Shown one piece after another: positions 35,564-45,143 of a stretch of 64,000 nt of DNA (position 1 is the stretch's first letter; every line of letters begins with the position of its first letter). A model generated the notes under the pieces. The model worked only from the letters and a program-made list of their open reading frames with translations, was not told the origin of the DNA and did not search any database. Source of the stretch: SURF-21 sp964510515 (GTDB taxonomy: Bacteria; Actinomycetota; Geothermincolia; Geothermincolales; RBG-13-55-18); contig CAZEAU010000007.1 of NCBI GenBank assembly GCA_964510515.1, positions 1 through 64,000 on the forward strand. The letters run 5' to 3'. The position numbers and the translations under genes are program-made.

Positions 35564-37738
35564 CTATCCCGCGCCAGCGGGGGCAGCGCTCGCGCCCCCG
35601 CCGCGCGCGCGCAGGAGGCGGTAGAGCACGAACTCCTCCTCCAGCGCGGAGCGCCCTGAAGGCCTGTGCTCGAAGCTCTTCTCCAGGCTCTCCTCGTGCA
35701 GGCGGTAGGCGCGCACCCGGACGGCGCGCAGCGGCTCGATGAGGTGGAGGGGCTCCCCGGATGTGCGGGGCCTCCAGAGCAGAAAAAGCCCCTCCTCTCC
35801 GCGCTCGAGATCGCCCAGGAGGGAGAGAAAGGACTCCTGCCCCAAGAGGGAATTGTCTTTGAGCCAGGCGCTCTCCACCCCATGCATGCACCTCAGGGGC
35901 GGGCCCAGAAGATCGCCGAGATGATAGTCCATGACCGCCGTCCCGTTGCCGATGTCCTCGGCTATGCGCGCGACCACCTCCGCCTGATTTCCGCCCTCGT
36001 CCAGGCCGATGATGGGAAGGGAGGCGTTGAGGGCAAAGGCCCCCAGGTAGAGCAGCAGGCCCAGCGCGAGGATGCCGCACGCGGCCCTGGCCCGCGCGGC
36101 GTGCCTCGCCAGCCTCAAGCGCCCGCAGGAGCCGACGAGATACTCGAGGCCGCCGACCAGCGCCATCACCCCCAGGGGAAAAACCACCGGCAGCAGCCTG
36201 CGCATGACCTGGATATGCATGGGCATGGCCCGCATGTTCCAGGCATAGAGCAGGGTGTAGGACAAGCCGATGAGGCCCAGCGCATACTCGCCAAAGCCGC
36301 GGCGGCGGGTGAACCATGCCGCATAACCCGCGAACATGGCCGCCAGCCCCGCGAACGACAGGTACCAGCCCCACCTGACCAGGCCCTCCCTCATATAACT
36401 GGGGCCCTTCATCTGCTTGATGAACCCGTAGCCGATTACCGCGTCGGCCCCCCGCGGCCGGATGAAGTAAAGGAAGACGAACGCCCCGCACAAGATGAGC
36501 CATAGGGCGGGGACCCACAGGGCCCTGGCCTGCGCCACCCTGCGCGCATACCCCCCCAGCCTGCGGCCGAGGAGCAAGGCCGCTGCGCCGCCCAGCGCGA
36601 CCGCGGCCGCGACGGCCCAGTGGGCGGGGCCGAAAGACCCGAAATAGCTCCTCCATATCGACCGGAAATAAACGCTGGAGTAAGCGAACCCCGCGAGCGC
36701 GGCCGCGGCGGCGCCCGCCGCGAGGGCGGCCAGAAAGCGGAGGTCGGCGGCATCGGCGGACCCCCTCAGTCCCCTGGCCGCGTAGCAGATAAAGACGGGG
36801 AGGAGGATGAAGATAAAGTCTATGCGGCACAGGAAGCCGAGCGAATAGAAGACCGCGGCGAGCACGGCCACCCCTCCCCCGCCCCCCGCCTCCCCCGGCC
36901 GCAGGTAGGCCAGCAGGCATATGGAGCCGGCCAGGAATAGAAAGAGGTTCATCATCTCCGAGATGGTGTAATGAGAGAAATAACGCATGAGGGGAGAGAG
37001 GGCGAAAAGCAGCGCCGCGGCGATGGCCCAGCTTCCTCCCAGCAGGCGGCGCGCCAGCAGCAGGAAGCCCCACAGGGCGAGCGCGGAGACCGCGGTTATG
37101 GCCCAGTACTGGGCCCCGACGCCGAGAAAGGAGGCGAAAACGGCCATGAGCGAGGGCCAGAGGAAATAAAACCAGGGCCGGGTGGTGCCGCTCTCGAAGT
37201 CGTCGATGATGAAGAACTGGTTCTCGAAATACACCTCCGGCGCCGCCCGCTTGGTCTCTCCGTGATAGAGCAGTTCGCGGCGGCCCTCGTCCACGCGCGA
37301 GGCGACCTCGTTGTGCACGGCGAGCCCGCCCTCGGCCTCCACGTGAGCTGAGATATTCGCGTACACGCCCACGTCCGACCACCCGAAGACGATGCTCCAG
37401 GGAGGCGCGAAAAGCACGAGGGCGATGCCCACCACCGCCAGCGCGAGGGCCGTTTCCTTGAGCCCTGTCTCCTTGAGCCAGAGGACGCGGCGTCGAGCCG
37501 CCAGGGCCGAGGCGGCGGAGGTCGCGCCCAGCGCGATCAGGAGAGCGGTAAGGCTGTAGGCCGAGGCCAGGGCCAGGACGAGCGCCCACAAGGAGGCTAT
37601 CCCCGCCCCCAGCGCGCATGCGAGGAAAAGCCGCTCCCCGCTCTTCAGCGTGTCCCCCTCCGCCCTGAACAGCGATACGGCGAGCCAGCCGGGCACGAAG
37701 AGGCACGGCAGCAGTGCCGCGGCGCGCAGAAGGGTCAA
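35564..37738 (-). CDS. Large polytopic membrane protein, PMT/ArnT-like
   Basis: 724 aa with about 13 membrane segments and a soluble C-terminal part (about 600-724). An extracytoplasmic loop after the fourth segment (GWSDVGVYANISAHVEAEGG) carries acidic residues and is followed by YHWF-type loops, in the style of GT39/GT83 enzymes. I place the start at TTG 37738, overlapping the upstream GT2 stop as TTGA with AAGGGG seven bases before; no ATG or GTG lies near the first membrane segment. The C-terminus ends in a Gly/Ala-rich tail. Confidence 0.8.
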   Translation of the reverse strand: MTLLRAAALLPCLFVPGWLAVSLFRAEGDTLKSGERLFLACALGAGIASLWALVLALASAYSLTALLIALGATSAASALAARRRVLWLKETGLKETALALAVVGIALVLFAPPWSIVFGWSDVGVYANISAHVEAEGGLAVHNEVASRVDEGRRELLYHGETKRAAPEVYFENQFFIIDDFESGTTRPWFYFLWPSLMAVFASFLGVGAQYWAITAVSALALWGFLLLARRLLGGSWAIAAALLFALSPLMRYFSHYTISEMMNLFLFLAGSICLLAYLRPGEAGGGGGVAVLAAVFYSLGFLCRIDFIFILLPVFICYAARGLRGSADAADLRFLAALAAGAAAAALAGFAYSSVYFRSIWRSYFGSFGPAHWAVAAAVALGGAAALLLGRRLGGYARRVAQARALWVPALWLILCGAFVFLYFIRPRGADAVIGYGFIKQMKGPSYMREGLVRWGWYLSFAGLAAMFAGYAAWFTRRRGFGEYALGLIGLSYTLLYAWNMRAMPMHIQVMRRLLPVVFPLGVMALVGGLEYLVGSCGRLRLARHAARARAACGILALGLLLYLGAFALNASLPIIGLDEGGNQAEVVARIAEDIGNGTAVMDYHLGDLLGPPLRCMHGVESAWLKDNSLLGQESFLSLLGDLERGEEGLFLLWRPRTSGEPLHLIEPLRAVRVRAYRLHEESLEKSFEHRPSGRSALEEEFVLYRLLRARGGGASAAPAGAG

Positions 37739-38607
37739 GCCCCGTCCCCTTCTCCGGGCAACCCCCTCACCCAGCGGATGATCAGGCAGAGGACCAGCCT
37801 CGCCGCCAAACCGGCCGCTACCGGGGGCGCGAGCAGGGCTCCCCTCCACCCCCGATACCTCTTGCGGAAGAAGATGAACATGCTGCGGTGATGATGATAG
37901 AGCATGCGCAGCGACTGCTGCGAGCTGGTCCTGCCGATATGATGCAGCAGGCGCATGGCGGGGTCGTAAACCACGCGGTAGCCCGCCTCGCGCAGGCGTC
38001 GGCACATGTCCACGTCCTCCACGTACATGAAGTAGGCCTCGTCGAAGCCGCCCACCTCCAGGGCCGCGGTGCGGCGCAGCAGCATGGCCGCCCCGGAGAC
38101 CCAGCCCACCTCGCAGGCCTCGTCCCGGCACAGGTCCTTCATCTGATAGCTCACGGTGAGGGGGTTGCCGGGCCATATCTCGCCCAGAAAGCCGTGCACC
38201 AGGTTCTCCAACATGGAGGGAAAACGGCGGCAGGACATCTGCACGCTGCCGTCGCTGTTGAGGAGCATGGGCCCGGCGGCGGCGATGCCGGGGTCGGCGT
38301 CCATGCGCTCGATGAGCTCCTCGAGCCCGTCCTGCAGGAACTCCACGTCGCTGTTCAAGATGAAGACGTAGGGTCGCTCCGCCGCCGCGATGCCGCGGTT
38401 GCAGGCGGATGCGTATCCGGGGTTGCCGGGGTTGTCCACCAGCCTCACCTGCGGGAACTCGTCCAGCACCATCTCCCGGCTGCCGTCGGTGGAGCCGTTG
38501 TCCACCACCAGCGTCTCCACCCCGCCCAGCACCTCGCGCACGGAGCGCAGGCACTTGCGCAGGTCGGCGGCGGTATTGTAGTTGACGATCACCAGCGTCA
38601 CCCTCAC
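37735..38607 (-). CDS. GT2 glycosyltransferase (rhamnosyltransferase-like)
   Basis: 290 aa. VTLVIVNYNTAADLRKCLRSV, VVDNGSTDGSREMV, LNSDVEF (DxD region) and SGAAMLLRRTALEVGGFDEAYFMYVEDVDMCRRL form the complete set for the GT2 subgroup that includes rhamnosyl- and galactofuranosyltransferases. One or two hydrophobic segments close the protein (LLAPPVAAGLAARLVLCLII), giving membrane association. GTG 38607 overlaps the stop of the preceding gene (GTGA). Confidence 0.93.
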   Translation of the reverse strand: MRVTLVIVNYNTAADLRKCLRSVREVLGGVETLVVDNGSTDGSREMVLDEFPQVRLVDNPGNPGYASACNRGIAAAERPYVFILNSDVEFLQDGLEELIERMDADPGIAAAGPMLLNSDGSVQMSCRRFPSMLENLVHGFLGEIWPGNPLTVSYQMKDLCRDEACEVGWVSGAAMLLRRTAALEVGGFDEAYFMYVEDVDMCRRLREAGYRVVYDPAMRLLHHIGRTSSQQSLRMLYHHHRSMFIFFRKRYRGWRGALLAPPVAAGLAARLVLCLIIRWVRGLPGEGDGA

Positions 38608-39620
38608 CGGCGCCTCCTCCCCGCCCGCCCGGCCAGGTACCCCGCCATCTTGGCCCCGTCGATGGCCGCCATGAGCGGGGCGATGAGCACCGCAGCGGCC
38701 GCCATCTCCCGCGCCGAGCGTCCCTGCATGTAGGAGGGGATGCGCATCCAGCGCCGGCCGGCGTAGAGCAGCGCCGCCGCGGCCGTGGGCCCGGACAGGG
38801 AGCGCCCGCGCCGCGAGGTCGCGCAGAGGGCCAGCCAGCCGTAGGTGGCGAAGCGCAGCAGGTGGCGGTGGGCGTACATCCCGGACTCCCCGTCCCCCCG
38901 CGCGTAGAGGAAGTACTGGCGCAGCAGGGAGCGCAGGTCCGGCCTCATCCTCCAGTAAACCATGGCGTCCCTGGCCATGACGTAGCGTGTGCCCATTTTC
39001 TTCCAGACATGGTTGAAGTACATGTCCTCGCCTATGGCCAGCCACTCCGGGTATCCCCCCGCCGCCTCCCATACCGGGCGGCGGAAGGCCAGGGAGCGCG
39101 AGGAGGGCATGAAGCGCCCCTCGCGCACCTCCCAGGGCAGGGGCAGGGTGGCGCAGGCGGTTATCTCCTCGAAAAAGCCGCCGGTCAGCGGCTGATAGAA
39201 GCCCGCCACCAGGTCGATGGCCGCGTCCTCCTCCAGCGGTGCCACCAGTTTCTCCAGCCAGTAGGGCCCGAGGACGCATCCCGCGTCGGTGACGGCGATG
39301 ACCTCGCCGCCCGCCATGGCGATGGCCACATTCCTCCCCCGCGAGATGTTGCAGTCCGCGCAGGCCTCCAGCCTCACCGGGAAGGGGGCCGCCGCGGCGA
39401 ACGCGCGCAGCAGCTCCACGCTGCCGTCGCGTGAACCCCCATCGACCAGCACCACCTCGTCGGGCGAACGCGACTGCCCGAGTATGCTCGTCCACCACTC
39501 GTCCAGGTTGCCGGCCTCGTCACGCAGCGTGGCGATGAGGGATACGCAGCGGCCGGGCCTCGCGCTCGCCCGCGCGGGGGGCACGCTCCCCCTCCCTCCT
39601 TTCGCCGCAGTCCCGGACAA
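38604..39620 (-). CDS. GT2 glycosyltransferase with membrane C-terminus
   Basis: 338 aa. CVSLIATLRDEAGNLDEWWTSIL, VDGGSRDGSVELL, ISRGRNVAIAMAGGEVIAVTDAGCVL (DxG in place of DxD) and EDMYFNHVWKKMG are GT2 features. Two or three hydrophobic segments lie at about 240-325. The start is a TTG at 39620 with GGAGG eight bases upstream, four bases after the upstream GT4 stop. Coupled to the next gene by a GTGA overlap. Confidence 0.88.
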   Translation of the reverse strand: MSGTAAKGGRGSVPPARASARPGRCVSLIATLRDEAGNLDEWWTSILGQSRSPDEVVLVDGGSRDGSVELLRAFAAAAPFPVRLEACADCNISRGRNVAIAMAGGEVIAVTDAGCVLGPYWLEKLVAPLEEDAAIDLVAGFYQPLTGGFFEEITACATLPLPWEVREGRFMPSSRSLAFRRPVWEAAGGYPEWLAIGEDMYFNHVWKKMGTRYVMARDAMVYWRMRPDLRSLLRQYFLYARGDGESGMYAHRHLLRFATYGWLALCATSRRGRSLSGPTAAAALLYAGRRWMRIPSYMQGRSAREMAAAAVLIAPLMAAIDGAKMAGYLAGRAGRRRR

Positions 39621-39623
39621 TCC

Positions 39624-40784
39624 CTACACCTCCTCCATGACGCGGTCATAGACCTCCAGGACCTCCGCCGCCGCCTTCTCCCAGGTGAAGCGGCGGGCCC
39701 TTTCCCTGCCCTTCTCCGCCAGGCGGGAGCGCAGCGCGGGGTCGCTCACCAGGGCCTCCACCTTGCCCGCGATCTCCTCCGCCTCCAGGGGGTCCTCCAG
39801 CAGCAGGGCGGCGTCCCCCACCACCTCGGGCAGCGAGGCGCGGCCGGAGGTGATCACCGGCACCCCGCAGGCCATGGCCTCCAGGGGAGGGAGCCCGAAG
39901 CCCTCGTAGATGGAGGGGAAGACGAGCATGTCCGCCCCGGCCAGCAGCGACCTCAGGCGCTCGTCGGGGACATAGCCGGTGAAGAACACCTCCTCCCGCA
40001 CCCCCAGGTCATCGACCCTGAGCATGAGCTTGCGGTATTCGGTGTTGTTCTGCCTGCCCAGCCCTCCCCCGCCGATCACCGCCAGGCGGTGCTCCAGGCC
40101 CCGCTTGCGCAGCAGGGCGAACGCCTCCAGCAGCGTGGCCAGGTTCTTGCGCGGGTGCAGGTTCCCGACATAAGCGATGAAGGGCGGCTCGAGCCCGTAG
40201 GCGCACAGCGCCGCCTCCGTCTCCTCCCGCGAGGGTTTGCCCAGAAAGGCCGGGTTCAGGCCGGGGTAAACCACCCTCACCTTTTCGGCCGGGAGAGCGT
40301 AAACCTCCGCCAGTTCCGCGGCGGTGAAGCGCGAGTCCGCCAGCACCATGCGCGACCTCTCCAGGAGGCGCGGCAGGTGCGAGATGAAGCGCCTGATGCC
40401 CTTGCTCTGCATCTCGGGGAAGCGCACGAAGTTGATGTCGTGCACGGTGGATACGAGCCGTGCCTCGCGCAGGGCGGGCGCCTGATAGTTGGTGGCGTGG
40501 AAGATGTCGAACTTTCCCAGCAGCCTTTCCGCGGCGAGGGCCCTCGTCCTCCTCCACCAGGTGTAGTAGAGGAAGTTGGCGGGGAGGTTATACCCCCTCG
40601 CCCCCACTCCCTCCAGGGGAGGAGCGGCCGCCTTGAGGCGATGCCCCGCCCGCAGGGAGATGGAGAACAGCTCGAGCCGCAGCTCCGGCCTCGCCCGCAG
40701 CAGGTGTGAGGCCAGATTCTCGGTGTAATGGCCGATACCCGTCTTCTCGAGGAGGAAGGGGGTACCGTCGAAAACGACTTTCAT
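39624..40784 (-). CDS. GT4-family glycosyltransferase
   Basis: 386 aa. MKVVFDGTPFLLEKTGIGHYTENLASHLL, STVHDINFVRFPE, FIAYVGNLHPRKNLATLLEAFALL, and the EX7E motif SIYEGFGLPPLEAMACGVPVITSG are typical of the mannosyltransferase-like GT4 group. Donor probably a GDP- or UDP-sugar. It is the second gene of a leftward run starting with the small EamA/ArnE-like protein, 28 bases behind it. The homologue at 43882 has the same layout. Confidence 0.94.
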   Translation of the reverse strand: MKVVFDGTPFLLEKTGIGHYTENLASHLLRARPELRLELFSISLRAGHRLKAAAPPLEGVGARGYNLPANFLYYTWWRRTRALAAERLLGKFDIFHATNYQAPALREARLVSTVHDINFVRFPEMQSKGIRRFISHLPRLLERSRMVLADSRFTAAELAEVYALPAEKVRVVYPGLNPAFLGKPSREETEAALCAYGLEPPFIAYVGNLHPRKNLATLLEAFALLRKRGLEHRLAVIGGGGLGRQNNTEYRKLMLRVDDLGVREEVFFTGYVPDERLRSLLAGADMLVFPSIYEGFGLPPLEAMACGVPVITSGRASLPEVVGDAALLLEDPLEAEEIAGKVEALVSDPALRSRLAEKGRERARRFTWEKAAAEVLEVYDRVMEEV

Positions 40785-40812
40785 GCCCTGTCCGCCGAAT
40801 GCCTTTCTCCCA

Positions 40813-41232
40813 TCAGGAGCTCGCCGTGCTCCACTGCCCCCAGCTGACGAGGATGATCCCCGCCACTATCGCCGCCACCCCTACCCAGTTGAGCGCCAGG
40901 ACCTCCCGGCTCTCGAAGAACTTGTCGTAGAGCATGACCACGATATAGGTGAGGCTGACGAAAGGATACGCCACTCCCAGGGGGACGTCGGTGAGCACGA
41001 TGAGCCAGAACATGGCCGAGCTGACGAAGAAGAGCAGCCCCAGGAGGACTATCCAGTTGGTCAGTATCTCGCGCACGAAAGTCGCCGGTTTTTTGATGAG
41101 GTCGCCCGCGCCCATGCCCGTCCTCTCCTTGACCTCGCTCATGCCGCGCCGCAGGCACAGCTGTCCGCTGATGGCTAGGGTTACGCTGATTATTACCAGG
41201 ACATAGGATATCGGCTTAACGGCTGTCTCCAT
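40813..41232 (-). CDS. Small four-TM EamA/SMR-like transporter (ArnE-type)
   Basis: 139 aa with four predicted membrane segments, about half of an EamA protein. The segment VPLGVAYPFVSLTYIVVMLYDKFFESREVL is characteristic of small drug/metabolite-superfamily proteins found in polysaccharide clusters, and the layout resembles ArnE/ArnF-type undecaprenyl-linked sugar flippase subunits. It may flip a polyprenyl-phosphate sugar for the polytopic transferase at 35564, which is inference. ATG 41232 follows AAGGAGGAG. Confidence 0.82.
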   Translation of the reverse strand: METAVKPISYVLVIISVTLAISGQLCLRRGMSEVKERTGMGAGDLIKKPATFVREILTNWIVLLGLLFFVSSAMFWLIVLTDVPLGVAYPFVSLTYIVVMLYDKFFESREVLALNWVGVAAIVAGIILVSWGQWSTASS

Positions 41233-41359
41233 CTCTCCTCCTTGTGGATCAACGCTCCCTCCGCCCGCCTGGCCGCCGCTGTTCACACCCCGGGCGAATG
41301 CATATCAGGCGTATTATATCAGCCCGCCGCGAAGGCCGTTGCCGCGCCCCCGGGGGCCC

Positions 41360-42217
41360 TCACACCGCCTCGTGGAAGAAGGCGGGGGCTTCGATGGTCA
41401 GCGGGGGTTCCTCGCCGTAGGCCGAGAAGGTGAAGACCACGCGGGTGGCCCCGCTGACGCCCTCCGGGGTGGAGACCGTCTGCTCCATGAACACCCGCCG
41501 CGGCAGCTTGTCCTCCTCGCCGATCCACACCTCCACCGTCAGCCCCCCCAGGCCGCCCGCCTGCAGGCCCTGGTACTGCCCCGCGAAGGAGGGGTCCTGC
41601 TGCACGCGCAGGTCCAGCATCTCCTCCGCGCTGGCGGCGTAGCGCACGCGCGCACAGCGCACCCCGTCCTCCTCCTCGTGCCCCAGCCATTCCGGCCCCT
41701 GCCCCATGGAGACGATGCTTGCCAGCAGCCGGGGATAGTCGAAGAAGCGGTCCTGCCCGGAGGCGGGGGTGTAACGTATCCACCCCGAGACGCCCAGCTC
41801 GGCGGAGAGGCGCTCCCCCATGACGTACGCCGTCGCCCCTCCGTCCAGGGTGAGATAGGAGAAGGAGTTCCCCTGCTCCTGCCCCGGGCTCAGCGAGCTG
41901 CTCAGCGACTCCGCGTAGCCGTAGGCCTCGCGGCCGGGGAAGATGATATCCCCCTCCACGCGCAGGACCTGGCCGAATTCCCCCTGCGTGGTGCCAACAA
42001 CGCTCTCCATCTCCTGCAGAAAATGCAGGTAGCCTTCCCCGGCAGCGTATTCCCCCACGGCGCGCCCGCTCTCCTCGAGCCAGGCGGCGGGGTCGCGCTC
42101 GGGGGCGCAGCCGGCCGCGATGACACAGGTCAGCGCGAGCGCGAGGGCCATGACGGCAGCCGTTCTCCCCGCCGTCACCTGCCTGCGGGCGCCTCCCGCA
42201 TCCGCCCTTGCGCTCAT
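41360..42217 (-). CDS. Lipoprotein, LppX/LolA-like fold suspected
   Basis: 285 aa. The signal ends in lipobox IAAGC (C37). The mature part (AWLEESGRAVGEYAAGEGYLHFLQEME, RVEGDIIFPGREAYGYAES, SYLTLDGGATAYVMGE, TVEVWIGEEDKLPRRVFMEQ, VVFTFSAYGEEPPLTI) alternates beta-strands and has the 'variable to measured lipid carrier' pattern of LppX/LprG and LolA proteins. It could bind a lipid or lipid-linked glycan at the outer face of the membrane. The longer frame to 42607 overlaps the divergent gene at 42471, so I start at the ATG preceding the signal. Confidence 0.72.
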   Translation of the reverse strand: MSARADAGGARRQVTAGRTAAVMALALALTCVIAAGCAPERDPAAWLEESGRAVGEYAAGEGYLHFLQEMESVVGTTQGEFGQVLRVEGDIIFPGREAYGYAESLSSSLSPGQEQGNSFSYLTLDGGATAYVMGERLSAELGVSGWIRYTPASGQDRFFDYPRLLASIVSMGQGPEWLGHEEEDGVRCARVRYAASAEEMLDLRVQQDPSFAGQYQGLQAGGLGGLTVEVWIGEEDKLPRRVFMEQTVSTPEGVSGATRVVFTFSAYGEEPPLTIEAPAFFHEAV

Positions 42218-42470
42218 GCATCCTCCCGGTGTCGATCCCCGCCACAGCCTTTGACGTCGCCGGGGGCCCCGTGGTTCAAGCCGGCGGACGGCGACAGGCC
42301 CTGCCGGCCCGCATCCCCGCCCGCGGCGCCCCGCCCTTCCCGCCGTCAAGACATATTTTATCCATGCTGGAGGCCTATGGGAAACGGCGGGAGGCCGCAT
42401 TTGATATGGGGCGCTTGCAGGCTGTATCCTTGCAGGAAGAAACGCGGCATGGAAGGACAGGTGAGGCCGG

Positions 42471-43754
42471 ATGAAGATAGCGGTTATCGGCACCGGATAC
42501 GTCGGGCTGGTCACGGGGGCCTGCTTCGCGGACCACGGGCACAACGTCGTCGGGGTGGACAAGGACGGGGACAAGATACGGCTCCTCAACCGCGGCGAGG
42601 TGACCATCTACGAGGTGGGGCTGCCCGAGCTGCTCGAACGCAACCTCGGCCGCACCATCAGCTTCACCACCGACACCCATGAGGCGGTGCGCGCCTCGGA
42701 TATCGTCTTCATCACCGTGGGGACGCCGCAGGGAGAGGGGGGTGCGGCGGACATGTCCCACGTCATCGAGGCCGCCTCGGAGATAGCCGCCGCCATCAAC
42801 GGCTACAAGGTCATCGTCAACAAGAGCACCATGCCCGTGGGCTCGACCCGCCTGGTGGACAAGGTGATCGGGGAGAGGGCGCCCGGGGAGGAGTTCGACG
42901 TCATCTCCAACCCGGAGTTCTTGCGCGAGGGGACCTCGGTGCGGGACTTCATGAACCCGGACCGCATCGTCATCGGCACCGAGAGCCAGGAGGCCGCCGG
43001 GATCATGGCCGAGCTCTACCGCCCCCTGAACGCGCCCCTCTTCATCACCGACCCGGCCAGCGCGGAGATGATCAAGTACGCCTCCAACGCCTTCCTCGCC
43101 ACCAAGGTCTCCTTCATCAACGCCATCGCCAACATCTGCGAGGCTACCGGCGCGGACGTCAAGGAGGTGGCCATGGGCATGGGCTACGACCACCGCATCG
43201 GCTTCGAGTTCCTGCGCTCCGGCCCCGGCTTCGGGGGCTCCTGCTTCCCCAAGGACTGCCAGGCCCTGATCGAGATCGCCCGCAACTCCGGCTACCACTT
43301 CCACCTCCTGGAGGGGGTGATGCAGGTCAACCGGGAGCAGATACGCGTCACCGCCGAGAAGGCGACGCGGCGCCTGGATGGGCTGGAGGGGAAGAACATC
43401 GCCGCCTGGGGGCTGGCCTTCAAGCCCAACACCGACGATGTCAGGGACTCCCCCGCCATCGAGATCATACGCCTGCTCGTGGAGGGGGGGGCGAAGGTGC
43501 GCGCCTACGACCCGCAGGCCATGCAGGGGGCCCGCGCTCTCCTGCCCGACCTCGACTACGCGCGCGACGCGATGGATGCCGCGGCCGATGCGGACCTCCT
43601 CGTCATCCTCACCGACTGGGAGGAGTTCAAGATGCAGGACTTCCGCGAGGTGGGCGAGGCCATGCGCCGCCGGGAGATACTGGACGCCCGCAACTGCCTC
43701 GACCCCCTCGCCCTGCGCCGCCTCGGCTTCAACTACGAGGGCATCGGCCGCTGA
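42471..43754 (+). CDS. UDP-glucose 6-dehydrogenase
   Basis: 427 aa. The NAD-binding motif GTGYVGLVTG is at 7-16, the central helix segment KYASNAFLATKVSFINAIAN follows, and the catalytic thiol Cys258 lies in GPGFGGSCFPKD. The C-terminal domain has GLAFKPNTDDVRDSPAIEII. It oxidises UDP-glucose to UDP-glucuronate, a precursor for acidic surface polysaccharides. The ATG lies behind AGGACAGGTGAGG. The 3' end converges on a GT4 gene with one copy of the dispersed repeat between them. Confidence 0.95.
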   Translation: MKIAVIGTGYVGLVTGACFADHGHNVVGVDKDGDKIRLLNRGEVTIYEVGLPELLERNLGRTISFTTDTHEAVRASDIVFITVGTPQGEGGAADMSHVIEAASEIAAAINGYKVIVNKSTMPVGSTRLVDKVIGERAPGEEFDVISNPEFLREGTSVRDFMNPDRIVIGTESQEAAGIMAELYRPLNAPLFITDPASAEMIKYASNAFLATKVSFINAIANICEATGADVKEVAMGMGYDHRIGFEFLRSGPGFGGSCFPKDCQALIEIARNSGYHFHLLEGVMQVNREQIRVTAEKATRRLDGLEGKNIAAWGLAFKPNTDDVRDSPAIEIIRLLVEGGAKVRAYDPQAMQGARALLPDLDYARDAMDAAADADLLVILTDWEEFKMQDFREVGEAMRRREILDARNCLDPLALRRLGFNYEGIGR

Positions 43755-43795
43755 GCCCCCCCGCCCCTGCGCGAGAGAGGCCGTGCATAGGGCCC

Positions 43796-43880
43796 GGGGC
43801 CATGTCTTGCATGCGCGGGGTAAAACCCCGGGTGCGAACTGGGAGAATACCGAAGCAAGCAAAGAACAAGACCTGACCCC
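43796..43880 (+). repeat. 85-bp dispersed repeat, copy 4
   Basis: Exactly 85 bp, the most diverged copy. The left end GGGGCCATGTCTTG and right end CAAGACCTGACCCC form imperfect inverted ends. Internally CGGGG-TAAAA-CCCCG is a perfect hairpin. It fills the gap between convergent genes and ends one base before the GT4 stop codon at 43882. Confidence 0.86.
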
Positions 43881-43881
43881 C

Positions 43882-44994
43882 TCAGGAGAGGGCGGTGCGG
43901 TAGGCCTCCAGGGTGAGCTCCACGGTGCGCTCCCAGGTGTAAGCCGCGGCCCTCTCCCTCCCCCTCTGCGCCAGCTCGCTCCGCAGGTCCTCGTCGCCCG
44001 CCAGGCGGCGCATGGCCTTCGCCAGCTCCGCGGTGTCGCTCGCGTCCACCAGCAGCGCGGCCCCCTCCCCGACCTCGCGCAGCGAGGAGCCGTCCGAGGT
44101 CACCACGGGGATGCCCCGCGCCATGGCCTCCAGCACCGGCAGGCCGAAGCCCTCGTAGAGGGAGGGATAGACGAACACGGACGCCGCGCGGTATACGGCC
44201 TCCAGCTCCCGCTGGGGGAGGTAGCCGAGCCAGCGCACGCCCTGCGCGGAGAGGATGCGGGAGAGCTCCGCGCGCCCCATCCATCCCCGCGCCCCCACCA
44301 GCACCAGGCCGCCGCTCGCGCCCCTCTCCGCGGCGCCCAGTGAGGCGTATGCGCGCGCCAGGCATGCGAGGTTCTTGCGCGGCTCCATGGTGCCCACGAA
44401 AAGGATGTACCCGGGATTCAGCCCATGCTTCTCCAGGACCTCCCGCTGTTCGTCCTCGCCCGGCGCGCGCGGCGCCTCCACGCCCAGGGGCACCACCCTC
44501 ACCCGGGGGTCGCTCCCGCCCATGAGCGAGCACAGGTCGTCCCGGGTGCTGCGAGAATCCGCCAGGATGACGCGCGCGCGGCGCAGGATGCGCCTCAGGC
44601 CCGCGCGGTGAAAGGCCCCCCAGCGCGCCGGGAAGGCGCCGGGGCATTTGAGCACGCACAGGTCGTGCACGGTGGCCACGAGGGGGGCGCGCGAGGGGGG
44701 AAAGACCAGGGAGGGCGCGTGCACCAGGTCCAGCTCCCCCAGGAAGCGCTCCAGGCGCGGGCGCCCGGCTGTGTGCCAGGCCAGCCCCACGAGGTCGCGG
44801 CGCCCCCCCAGCCTCACCTCCTCGACGCCCGCGAGGCCGGGAAAAGCGCGGGCGCCCGGCGGCCCGTGATGCGCCAGCAGCAGCGTGCCCCCCTCCAGGC
44901 GGGAGGCGACCCCCGGCACGAGATGCCGCAGGTAGGTCCCGATTCCGCCGGGCTGCTCATAAAACAGCTGGTCAGCGAACAGTGCTATTCTCAT
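43882..44994 (-). CDS. GT4-family glycosyltransferase
   Basis: 370 aa. MRIALFADQLFYEQPGGIGTYLRHLVPG, LVATVHDLCVLKCPGAFP, ILFVGTMEPRKNLACLARAYASL and SLYEGFGLPVLEAMARGIPVVTSDGSSL (EX7E) are present. It is closest in layout to the GT4 at 39624, suggesting duplication within the glycan region. Start choice: ATG 44994 fits the family; an ATG at 45009 would add MILEG. Confidence 0.92.
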   Translation of the reverse strand: MRIALFADQLFYEQPGGIGTYLRHLVPGVASRLEGGTLLLAHHGPPGARAFPGLAGVEEVRLGGRRDLVGLAWHTAGRPRLERFLGELDLVHAPSLVFPPSRAPLVATVHDLCVLKCPGAFPARWGAFHRAGLRRILRRARVILADSRSTRDDLCSLMGGSDPRVRVVPLGVEAPRAPGEDEQREVLEKHGLNPGYILFVGTMEPRKNLACLARAYASLGAAERGASGGLVLVGARGWMGRAELSRILSAQGVRWLGYLPQRELEAVYRAASVFVYPSLYEGFGLPVLEAMARGIPVVTSDGSSLREVGEGAALLVDASDTAELAKAMRRLAGDEDLRSELAQRGRERAAAYTWERTVELTLEAYRTALS

Positions 44995-45143
44995 GCCCTC
45001 GAGGATCATCCCGGCCCGGCGTCGTGGGCCGGGATACCATTATGACTCCATGAGCACGCAGACCGCCCTCCGGACCAGGGATAACCCGGACGGCCCATGA
45101 AACACTGCCGCCCGCACGCTTCCCGGCCGCCATCTCCGCCTGC

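Noticed and set aside
43796..43880. Repeat copy 4 as a bidirectional terminator for the convergent genes
   Set aside because: The perfect CGGGG/CCCCG hairpin lacks a T-run on either side and the same unit occurs in non-convergent positions, so a mobile repeat explains it better.
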